The notes below the pieces were generated by a model. It was given only the letters and a program-made list of their open reading frames with translations, ran no database searches and was not told where the DNA came from. A DNA stretch of 64,000 bases from Clostridia bacterium (lineage in GTDB: Bacteria; Bacillota; Clostridia; Christensenellales; Borkfalkiaceae), in NCBI GenBank assembly GCA_017466825.1, contig JAFTTJ010000001.1, positions 62,001 to 126,000 of the forward strand. The letters are read 5' to 3'. Positions 32,407-38,688 of the stretch are shown one piece after another; positions within the stretch are counted from its first letter, which is position 1; each line of letters begins with the position of its first letter. Made by a program: the position numbers and the translations under genes.

Positions 32407-32613
32407 TTATGCTTCGGTTTTCTTCAAAAGGTCAAGCGGGCTTACTTCGTAATGCACCGCGATTTTGCCTACGTCGTCCACTCTCATTACCGATTTGCTG
32501 GTCATGTAGTTTCCGACCGTCGTCACGCTGCACCCCAGCACCCTTGCAAGGTCTTGCTGTGTTTCGCCGTGTTCAGCCATCAAGCCTTTGATTTTTGCGA
32601 TGTTTACTTGCAT
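32407..32613 (-). CDS. XRE-type HTH regulator, early operon
   Basis: 68 residues from MQVNIAKIKGLMAEHGE. Helix-turn-helix QQDLARVLGCSVTTVGNYM, then SPLDLLKKTEA. Start at 32613 follows GGAGG by 8 bases, within the last codons of the sigma-like gene. A small Cro-like or activator protein of the phage early region. The intergenic space after it (32353-32406) has TTGGTATTTGAAACC, faintly like the switch operators. Confidence 0.82.
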   Translation of the reverse strand: MQVNIAKIKGLMAEHGETQQDLARVLGCSVTTVGNYMTSKSVMRVDDVGKIAVHYEVSPLDLLKKTEA

Positions 32614-33170
32614 CTGTTCGTCCTCCATTTTTCGTATTTGTCCTTTACTCTCTCCCAGAACCGTGACATTGCTTGACCTATGGTCTTCTTGTATGGTTTC
32701 GGGCGGTATAATTTGTTGTAGATTTCGACGTTGCTCTCTCCGTTTAGTTTAAGGTCGAGTGCGGTTCGTTCGATTCGTGTTAAAACCTTTTTGAACTCGG
32801 CGACCATTTGCTCGAAGTCTTCCGTCTCTCCCGGTTCTACTGCCGGGGCTTCGAGAACCGCTATCATTTCGTCGGTTAGTGGCGTTATTCTCTTTTCCCT
32901 ACGCTGCGCTGTGCGTATCTGGTTATGTATCACGTTCTCTGCTATTCCGTGAAGGAACGCTTCCAGCCTACCTTTTTTCGGGTCGTATCTGGGCATCGAT
33001 TTCCAGACGTGCATTGCGACTTCCTGACCTATGTCGTCTTGTAGGTTCAAGTAGTGCCTGTATTTCGTTCGTAGTATCCCTTTGGTTATAGGGTAGCTTA
33101 TCTCGATTATTTCGCTCTCCGTGAGTGTCCTTGCGCCTTTGTCAGTCAGGCACTCATACTTCTTTTCCAT
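32604..33170 (-). CDS. sigma-70-like phage regulator
   Basis: 188 residues. LQDDIGQEVAMHVWKSMPRY, YDPKKGRLEAFLHGIAENVI and HNQIRTAQRRE resemble sigma-70 region 2, with a C-terminal helical part (SNVEIYNKLYRPKPYKKTIG) where region 4 would be. Likely a phage-encoded sigma factor or late-transcription activator that switches the leftward operons. Located between the methyltransferase and HTH genes. Confidence 0.75.
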   Translation of the reverse strand: MEKKYECLTDKGARTLTESEIIEISYPITKGILRTKYRHYLNLQDDIGQEVAMHVWKSMPRYDPKKGRLEAFLHGIAENVIHNQIRTAQRREKRITPLTDEMIAVLEAPAVEPGETEDFEQMVAEFKKVLTRIERTALDLKLNGESNVEIYNKLYRPKPYKKTIGQAMSRFWERVKDKYEKWRTNRCK

Positions 33171-33186
33171 TCATCCGTTCTCCTCC

Positions 33187-34059
33187 TTACCATGCTAATT
33201 CCAGCCCTTTTATTTTGCTGAATATCGCCTCAAGGACGGGGACGGCTATCGTGTTCCCTGCTTGCTTATAAAGCTGTGAGCTTGCCTTGTCTTTTCCGTT
33301 GTAGTGCTTTTCTTCGAGTGCTTTCTTCGCTGCGTAGAAGTCTTTGTCTCTGAAGTCGAAAAGTCGCCAGCATTCGAGTGGTGTCAGCTTTCTCACGCAG
33401 AGAGCTTCGTCGACGGCAAGTATCGCCGTTTTGAACCCCTCGGGGCGAGTGGTCACCGTGGGGCTGGTTCCACTACCGTTCACGCTTTGATTGTAAGCGT
33501 TTACGGTATCCCCCGGCTTTACGTCATGCGCTTTGACTGTTTCTATCGCTTGTCTGAAGAACCTTTCTTTTACCACAACTCCCGCGTCAGCGCATCCTGC
33601 GCGTATCGACCTGCTTTTATCTTGCAACGGTCCGCGTTGGAACGCTTTCGATGCTCTCGTGTAAATCCCCGCTGCGCTTACTACGACGTTGTCTTTCTGC
33701 ACCGTAGTTATGGTGTTCGTCACTTCGTCGTCCCGAAGTTCGAGCATTTGAACTGTAGGCGCGCCTGCTGTTCTGTCGTTTGGGTTCTCGGGGTTCCGTC
33801 CTCTTAATGCGCCCATCACGAACACGTTTTGCTCAAAAGCATTTGCTGTTACGGTCGGGGCTACCTCTGCTTCTTTTATTCCTCCTGCGTTCTTTCCACG
33901 CGGTCTTTGGACTATTTTCACTTCAGTGTTCCCTCCCCCAGCGGTGTGGACTGTAGGGGCGATTCCGTCGGTGTCGTAGACCCGTCGGCTGATATCGTGC
34001 ATCTTATCCCATTTTCCGCCGGAAAGTCTTCCGGCGAGTTTGCATTGTTTGTCTTCCAT
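33187..34059 (-). CDS. DNA (cytosine-5) methyltransferase, C-terminal part
   Basis: 290 residues from MEDKQCKLAGRLSGG, preceded by AAGGAG five bases upstream. VYDTDGIAPTVHTAGGGNTEV is target-recognition-like. VRKLTPLECWRLFDF is motif IX and LYKQAGNTIAVPVLEAIF motif X of C5 methyltransferases. It completes the enzyme whose motifs I-VIII lie in the preceding overlapping frames. Either a two-gene enzyme with translational restart or one gene with a -1 frameshift near 34065-34080. Confidence 0.8.
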   Translation of the reverse strand: MEDKQCKLAGRLSGGKWDKMHDISRRVYDTDGIAPTVHTAGGGNTEVKIVQRPRGKNAGGIKEAEVAPTVTANAFEQNVFVMGALRGRNPENPNDRTAGAPTVQMLELRDDEVTNTITTVQKDNVVVSAAGIYTRASKAFQRGPLQDKSRSIRAGCADAGVVVKERFFRQAIETVKAHDVKPGDTVNAYNQSVNGSGTSPTVTTRPEGFKTAILAVDEALCVRKLTPLECWRLFDFRDKDFYAAKKALEEKHYNGKDKASSQLYKQAGNTIAVPVLEAIFSKIKGLELAW

Positions 34060-34873
34060 GATTTCTCCTTTTCTTGAACTATAATGTCCCATCGGTGCTT
34101 GGCATCTCTGCTTCCGCGTCCTCCGACTCTGATAGTGCGACACACGTCGGTTCTTTGAATTCCCGCGCCGTCAGGGTTCTGCAAATCCCCCCCCCCGCGT
34201 ATGATTGAACGGTTTCGGTGTGTGAAGTTGCTTTCCAACCTTGAGTGTATCGCATCTACGCTTATGTAGTATTTCGGGTCGACTTCGGGTTCCAGCACGT
34301 CTTTGAGTTTCTTGCGGAGGGGTACGGGGTCTGGGAATTCGTATCCCTCGTCGTCGTGCAGTATCGAAATCGCAAACACGCGTTCTCTGTTCTGCGGTAC
34401 GCCGTAATCCGTCGCGTTGAGAACTTTCCAGTAGGTCGTGTAGCCCAGCTCTTTGAGCTTGTCGAGCCATTTGTCGAAGTCTGGCTTGAACCGTTTTCCG
34501 ACCAGAGCTTTGACGTTTTCCATGAGAAGGTATTTCGGCAGGTTCCCCCCCCATCGGTGTATGCGGTGAGTAGCCTATAAACTTCCCACAATAGGGAGCT
34601 TCTCGTTCCGCTACCCTCTCCCAGCCCTTTCTGCTTTCCTGCCGTGCTTATGTCCGTGCAGGGGAAGCTGTAAGTTAAAAGGTCGCATTCCGGGAGTTTC
34701 TCTATTTTGGTGATGTCGCTCGGCTCCCAGTTCGTTCCGTGGATTGCGTTGTATGCTGTCACGCAGTAGGGGTCGATTTCCACGATGCCTACGGATTCCC
34801 ATTCCGCGCCGATTCTATCAAGCGCGGCCGCTTGTGCGCCTATCCCGGCGAATAACTCAATTACTCGTATCAT
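33918..34873 (-). CDS. DNA (cytosine-5) methyltransferase, N-terminal part, frame broken at G8 run
   Basis: Starts at 34873 inside the metK end (17-base overlap). Motif I IELFAGIGAQ and motif IV SFPCTDIS with the catalytic Cys are in the first frame. At eight G (34545-34552) the frame is lost; nine would continue as NLPKYLLMENVKALVG (motif VI ENV) and PQNRERVF (motif VIII). A second run of ten G (34187-34196) lies further down in frame. After about 34075 the conserved reading passes to the next ORF. Probably modifies phage or host DNA, using SAM made by the adjacent MetK. Confidence 0.82.
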
Positions 34874-36020
34874 CGTCGAGTGCCTCGCGCAGGTTGTATT
34901 GTAATCTTACTATGGTGTCGGTGTCCACGTCCTCCCACGGGAATTGCGTTCCATCTTCGTGGTAGTTAAAATGTCCGTGTGCTGCCGCCGATGCATAGCG
35001 CGTTTCTTTTAATTTTAACGTTTTAATGATGCCTGCAGGTGTAATGTCGAAGGTCTTTCTGACTGCGCTTGCTATAAAACGATCGGGCGCGTAGTTCCAT
35101 GTTTTGAAAGTGTCCACGTTGACCATCGTAGGTTCTGCTCTGCCGATGGCGTAGGCGAGTGAAACTTCGCACTTTTCTGCAAGGTTCGCCGCGACGATTG
35201 CGTTCGCTATGTACCTCGCCATGTATGCGCCTGAACGGTCCACTTTTGAAGGGTCTTTTCCGCTTAAGGCTCCGCCGCCGTGTTTGGCAAGTCCGCCGTA
35301 GGTGTCAACCATCAGTTTGCGCCCGGTGAGTCCTGTGTCGGCTTTGAAACCGCCAAGCACGAACCTACCGCTCGGGTTGATGATTACTTCGGTTTGTTCG
35401 GTGATGAAATCTTCCAGAACGGGGTCAATTACCAGCTTCTTGACTTCTTTCTGAACGGTCGCGTCGTCTACGTCTTCGCCGTGTTGGATGGAAACCAGAA
35501 CCGATGCGACGTGGCTGTATTTTCCGTCTGCGGTGTAGGCGACTGTTACTTGAGATTTGCCGTCGGGACCGAGCTTGATGGGTGCGGTCTTCATCGCTTT
35601 CATCATCTGTTCGGTCAAACGATGCGCGAGGCTCGTTGCGAGTGGTAAGCAGTCGAAGGTCTCGCTGGTTGAGTAGCCGTACATAATTCCTTGGTCGCCT
35701 GCGCCTTGTGCTTTGCTTTGGTCTTCGTTGACCGCCTGATTGATGTCAGGGCTTTGTTCCACGATATCGTCCACGAAACTTTCCGGGGGTTCGTACCCTG
35801 CCTCCTTGATTGCGTTCTCCGCTATCTGCTGGTAGTCCACTTTTGCCTTGGTGGTGATTTCACCTGCCACCATCATCACTTCGTGCGACAGCATTACTTC
35901 GCAGGCGACCCTACTTTCGGGGTCTTGTTTCAAGCATTCGTCAAGAATGCGGTCAGCGATGTAATCGCTTAACTTGTCGGGGTGTCCGAGCGTTACGCTC
36001 TCTGCGGTTTGGTACTTCAT
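34857..36020 (-). CDS. metK: S-adenosylmethionine synthetase, phage-encoded
   Basis: 387 residues, full length for MetK. Makes SAM from methionine and ATP. Seen: SVTLGHPDKLSDYIAD (ATP/Mg site), GAGDQGIMYGYS, and GGALSGKDPSKVDRSGAY (phosphate loop and catalytic Lys). It is in the early leftward operon next to the cytosine methyltransferase with a 17-base overlap, which suggests it supplies methyl donor for DNA methylation during infection. All key residues are present, so it looks active. A prophage gene rather than the host's own copy, judging by operon context. Confidence 0.95.
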   Translation of the reverse strand: MKYQTAESVTLGHPDKLSDYIADRILDECLKQDPESRVACEVMLSHEVMMVAGEITTKAKVDYQQIAENAIKEAGYEPPESFVDDIVEQSPDINQAVNEDQSKAQGAGDQGIMYGYSTSETFDCLPLATSLAHRLTEQMMKAMKTAPIKLGPDGKSQVTVAYTADGKYSHVASVLVSIQHGEDVDDATVQKEVKKLVIDPVLEDFITEQTEVIINPSGRFVLGGFKADTGLTGRKLMVDTYGGLAKHGGGALSGKDPSKVDRSGAYMARYIANAIVAANLAEKCEVSLAYAIGRAEPTMVNVDTFKTWNYAPDRFIASAVRKTFDITPAGIIKTLKLKETRYASAAAHGHFNYHEDGTQFPWEDVDTDTIVRLQYNLREALDDDTSN

Positions 36021-36039
36021 TTTTTTGTCTCCTTTTATA

Positions 36040-36432
36040 TCAATTTTTATTTTTGAGTTCGCTTTGGTACTGTTCCTGCGCGCGTTCCATTATCTGTAAA
36101 TGCCCGCGCAGGTCATTAAGTCGTCGGTCGATAAATTCGAGAACGTCTGCGGTTAATCTTCCCGTAGGGTCGTTCTGTCTTTCATCGTGGAGTTTTTTAA
36201 GGTTTCGGAACCGTTTCTCGCTTATATAATCGTACCCGTAGGCGTTGTGAATTTCGCCGAAGGTTCCGTACTCCTTGAGTGCTTTATCGAGCGGTGCGTA
36301 TTTTCTCCCGGTGAGTTCAGCGATTGCCTTTTCTACCGTTTCGCGGAAACGTTCGACGTTCCCTATCTCCGTTTTCGTTGTCAAGATTTCGCGCTGAATG
36401 CGCTTGATGCTTTCTTCTGGTGATGCGTTCAT
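36040..36432 (-). CDS. helical phage protein, unknown
   Basis: 130 residues: charged helices (IQREILTTKTEIGNVERFRE, VLEFIDRRLNDLRGHL) around a short central segment with YGTFGEIHNAYGYDYISE. No family recognised. Start overlaps the preceding gene as ATGA; next gene is metK, 19 bases on. Early operon protein of unknown role. Confidence 0.6.
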   Translation of the reverse strand: MNASPEESIKRIQREILTTKTEIGNVERFRETVEKAIAELTGRKYAPLDKALKEYGTFGEIHNAYGYDYISEKRFRNLKKLHDERQNDPTGRLTADVLEFIDRRLNDLRGHLQIMERAQEQYQSELKNKN

Positions 36433-36614
36433 TTCTTATCTCCTATGGGTTCGGCCGTCACGTTTGTGGCGGTGTAGTGAAGGTATTTCTTCACGAATTG
36501 CTTTGTTTTGACGATTGCGGCTCTTGCGTTCTTCGCGAGTAGGATGTGATGCGCTGTCCATTTTTGGCCTCGGTGGTTTGCCGTGTATGTAGTCTTGTAG
36601 ACTTGTTCCGCCAT
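36429..36614 (-). CDS. small basic phage protein, unknown
   Basis: 61 residues from MAEQVYKTTYTANHRGQ. Basic (KTKQFVKKYLHY), with no cysteine pairs or membrane span. Start at 36614 overlaps the stop of the preceding gene as ATGA, which fixes the start over an upstream ATG at 36644. Function not recognised. Confidence 0.55.
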   Translation of the reverse strand: MAEQVYKTTYTANHRGQKWTAHHILLAKNARAAIVKTKQFVKKYLHYTATNVTAEPIGDKK

Positions 36615-37033
36615 CAGTCGTCCTCCCACTCGTCTTCTTCGCATTCAGCGCGAGTGTCTATCAGAATAGTTCCGTCTTTCGGCGTTCCTATTTCAAAGCA
36701 TCCGTTGTCTGCTGTGAAGTTAGCAATCCCCGCGCCCATACAGACTCTCCCGTTTTCACACCCAGAGAAGTCGGCTACTAATTCAAGCGGGACGATTCCT
36801 ATAACGCCCGCGTCGACTCCGTAGGCGTTTCCGTCTTGGTCGCAGTATTCGCCGTCGCCGTAGGCGGTGCCTGCTACTGCAAATTCGAACCCCGTTTCAG
36901 GGTCTTTGTATTTCCCGTCGTGGTAGTGCGCCTCGCCCCACACGCCGTGATATAATTTGTCTGCTAATACGTAGTAAATGTCACCCACGTAGAACCCCTT
37001 TTCCGACTTTACCGATTCCGTGATTTTATTCAT
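36614..37033 (-). CDS. phage protein, unknown
   Basis: 139 residues, beta-rich and acidic: GFYVGDIYYVLADKLYHGVW, AYGDGEYCDQDGNAYGVDAG, ending DEWEDD. Resembles a group of small conserved early phage/plasmid proteins of unknown function. AGGTAAAACAGA precedes the ATG. In the leader just upstream lie three small hairpins. Confidence 0.6.
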   Translation of the reverse strand: MNKITESVKSEKGFYVGDIYYVLADKLYHGVWGEAHYHDGKYKDPETGFEFAVAGTAYGDGEYCDQDGNAYGVDAGVIGIVPLELVADFSGCENGRVCMGAGIANFTADNGCFEIGTPKDGTILIDTRAECEEDEWEDD

Positions 37034-37050
37034 TCTGTTTTACCTCCGTA

Positions 37051-37104
37051 GCCTGTCATCTTCAGGCGGGGTAGGCCGTCCCCCCGCGATGCCGTTGCCG
37101 GCAT
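37051..37104 (-). other. three tandem hairpins in early operon leader
   Basis: Stems seen: GCCTG/CAGGC (37051-37055 with 37063-37067), GCGGGG/CCCCGC (37066-37071 with 37082-37087), ATGCCG/CGGCAT (37089-37094 with 37099-37104) with a GCAA tetraloop on the coding strand. They fill the gap between two early genes. A six-C run (37080-37085) lies in the middle hairpin. Could be an mRNA processing or attenuation element. Confidence 0.45.
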
Positions 37105-37114
37105 TTCGACTTTG

Positions 37115-37288
37115 TTAAAACCCGAGCCTTTCGGCTATCTGTTCGTATATTTCGTCGAGTTCGTTTTCGGGCAAATCCCGCAGAGCCTTGTATCTGTAAA
37201 GTACCGCGTAAATGTCCAGCGATTCTCCGCCGAGCAAGTTGCAAGTATCGAAGGCTCTTTCGATTGCTTGGTCTTTCGTCAAAGCCAT
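37115..37288 (-). CDS. 57-residue early phage protein, unknown
   Basis: Starts MALTKDQAIERAFDTCNLLG and ends IYEQIAERLGF; two or three helices. The start overlaps the stop of the preceding gene as TAATG, supporting translational coupling. Helical with SLDIYAVLYRYKALRDLPEN in the middle. No family recognised. Confidence 0.6.
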   Translation of the reverse strand: MALTKDQAIERAFDTCNLLGGESLDIYAVLYRYKALRDLPENELDEIYEQIAERLGF

Positions 37289-37482
37289 TACCTTATCTCC
37301 TTGATTTGTTGAATGGTTCCGTTCTCGAAAAGTTCAGCGACGTAGTCGAGGCTGGCTTGCATCCCCCATCCGAGTGTGTCGGTGTAGTATCGAAGAAGGC
37401 GAAGGATTCCGTCTTTGCTCGTCTGGGTGTCTTCGCAGTATTGCATTACCTGTTCGTATGTGCGTGGTTGATAGCGTCCCAT
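37288..37482 (-). CDS. 64-residue early phage protein, unknown
   Basis: MGRYQPRTYEQVMQYCEDTQ then helical to QQIKEIR. TAATG overlaps at both ends with neighbours, so it belongs to the same early transcript. No domain recognised. Confidence 0.6.
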   Translation of the reverse strand: MGRYQPRTYEQVMQYCEDTQTSKDGILRLLRYYTDTLGWGMQASLDYVAELFENGTIQQIKEIR

Positions 37483-37793
37483 TAGTAATCCCTCCCTGCG
37501 CGGTATTGTTTGAAGTTTACGGTCATTTCGATTTCTTGCATGGGGTAGATGCGTTCGTCGTCAAACGGGAATACTCGCTCGCAGATTTCGATGGGGTTCC
37601 ATTCGCTCGTAATTAAGGCGATGCACTTGTATCCCTCCACCGTTATTACGATGAATTCGTCGTCTTCCTTTGCGTAGCCATCGGTCACGTTCCCTTTTGC
37701 GTAATCGAGAGCCTTTTTGATTTGCTCTTTTTGCTGTTCGGTTGCATAGCTCATTGCGCTGGGTACGGTTTCGTAGTCTTTGTTCCAAATCAT
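37482..37793 (-). CDS. first gene of the leftward early operon, unknown
   Basis: 103 residues from MIWNKDYETVPSAMSYATE. Start chosen at 37793 because GGAGG lies 8 bases upstream and the transcript from the early promoter begins near 37841; an in-frame TTG at 37835 lies in an operator. Contains EFIVITVEGYKCIALITSEW and IEICERVFPFDDERIYPMQE. No family recognised. Being first under the switch promoter, it is expected to be made immediately on induction. Confidence 0.6.
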   Translation of the reverse strand: MIWNKDYETVPSAMSYATEQQKEQIKKALDYAKGNVTDGYAKEDDEFIVITVEGYKCIALITSEWNPIEICERVFPFDDERIYPMQEIEMTVNFKQYRAGRDY

Positions 37794-37818
37794 TTTTAAC
37801 GTCCTCCGTTGCGGTTGC

Positions 37819-37835
37819 TTGGTTTCTCTTTGCAA
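37819..37835. promoter_or_regulatory. putative repressor operator 1
   Basis: TTGGTTTCTCTTTGCAA, one of three near-identical sites in the divergent switch region. It lies just downstream of the early promoter start, where bound repressor would block elongation. Only the outer TTG/CAA are symmetric. Confidence 0.65.
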
Positions 37836-37847
37836 CCATTTTTCTTA

Positions 37848-37876
37848 ATTATAATCGTTTGGTTTCTATTTGTCAA
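37848..37876 (-). promoter_or_regulatory. leftward early promoter
   Basis: On the minus strand: -35 TTGACA (complement of 37871-37876), 17-bp spacer, -10 TATAAT (complement of 37848-37853). Both boxes are perfect consensus. It drives the leftward early operon and is overlapped by operator 2, so it is expected to be silent in the lysogen. Confidence 0.8.
37859..37876. promoter_or_regulatory. putative repressor operator 2
   Basis: TTGGTTTCTATTTGTCAA, two differences and one extra base relative to the other two copies. It covers the -35 box and most of the spacer of the early promoter, a position that fits direct repression. Confidence 0.7.
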
Positions 37877-37925
37877 CACTTTTTTGGGGATTTTCTCAAA
37901 ATATTTTAAGATTTTTTCAAATTTT

Positions 37926-37942
37926 TTGGTTTCTCTTTGCAA
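37926..37942. promoter_or_regulatory. putative repressor operator 3
   Basis: TTGGTTTCTCTTTGCAA, identical to operator 1. It ends 6 bases before the -35 box of the repressor promoter, so binding here may autoregulate the repressor gene. Confidence 0.7.
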
Positions 37943-37948
37943 AACTGA

Positions 37949-37977
37949 TTGAACAGGATTTGTTTTTGTGCTATAAT
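37949..37977 (+). promoter_or_regulatory. rightward lysogeny promoter
   Basis: -35 TTGAAC (37949-37954), 17-bp spacer, -10 TATAAT (37972-37977). It would start transcription near 37984 and read repressor, small membrane gene and integrase. Confidence 0.8.
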
Positions 37978-38006
37978 TTGGTTACTAAATGAAAACGGAG
38001 GTACTT

Positions 38007-38444
38007 ATGTCTAAACTCAAAGAATTGCGCGTTTCGCGCGGTCTCACTATTCGCGCTCTGGCTGAAAAGGTAGGAATAAGCCACACGCAAATCACCCATA
38101 TCGAAAACGGGAAACGGAACTTAACCACAAAAAATGCCCGCATCTTTGCGGACTTCTTCGGTGTTTCCGTTGATTATCTACTTGGTAAATCTGCCGAAGA
38201 AATCTACACAGATTTCGTTTCGTCATTGCGCCACGATTTTTATCAGGAAACCCAGCACGCTGACGGTGCTGTTACTCAATCCTTGGCGGATTCGGTCGCC
38301 GAACCTGTACGCACGAAAATCGAAATACTTTTCGCTCTGGAAGGTATCAGCTCGCTGGAAAGCCTCGAGATGATTCTCAATTTGGCAAAGCTCCGTTCTG
38401 CGCACGACGACTTTGGGGGTGGTTCTAATGAAAAACCCGTATAA
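38007..38444 (+). CDS. phage repressor, XRE/CI-like HTH
   Basis: 145 residues from MSKLKELRVSRGLTIRALAE. HTH: LAEKVGISHTQITHIENGKR, followed by LTTKNARIFADFFGVSVDYL. The C-terminal half lacks a LexA/CI-type protease motif, so induction must be by another route than RecA cleavage. Start at 38007 follows GGAGG (37997-38001). The divergent switch upstream holds three repeats that are the likely operators. First gene of the repressor-membrane protein-integrase operon. Confidence 0.9.
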   Translation: MSKLKELRVSRGLTIRALAEKVGISHTQITHIENGKRNLTTKNARIFADFFGVSVDYLLGKSAEEIYTDFVSSLRHDFYQETQHADGAVTQSLADSVAEPVRTKIEILFALEGISSLESLEMILNLAKLRSAHDDFGGGSNEKPV

Positions 38445-38685
38445 AGTAGGCATCACGCTTTTGGTCATTGCTGGCGTTGCTTTAGTCGCCGGCATCGTAT
38501 TGTTTTTCGTCAATTTGATTTCGTCTCTGCTCTGCATCGGTATCGCGGCTTGTCTTGGCTGGTCAGGGTATTCCACCCTTGCGGCTTATGTTCGTGACGT
38601 AAATATTCGCCTGCAGGCAGAACGGTCGGCGCGTGAGGCGATGGAAACCGAAGAAGACAATTCTGACGAAATCGAGGAGGACTGA
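38428..38685 (+). CDS. small membrane protein between repressor and integrase
   Basis: 85 residues. Two hydrophobic segments (GITLLVIAGVALVAGIVLFF and LLCIGIAACLGWSGY), then a charged acidic tail ending DEIEED. Starts inside the last codons of the repressor gene after GGGGGTGG. Expressed in the lysogen with the repressor; superinfection exclusion or abortive protection would fit, but this is only an inference from location and topology. Confidence 0.65.
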   Translation: MKNPYKVGITLLVIAGVALVAGIVLFFVNLISSLLCIGIAACLGWSGYSTLAAYVRDVNIRLQAERSAREAMETEEDNSDEIEED

Positions 38686-38688
38686 CTT

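Noticed and set aside
34171..34554. Separate 127-residue gene in the third frame of the cytosine methyltransferase
   Set aside because: It only exists because of the G8 run; no start site, and text does not resemble a protein family.
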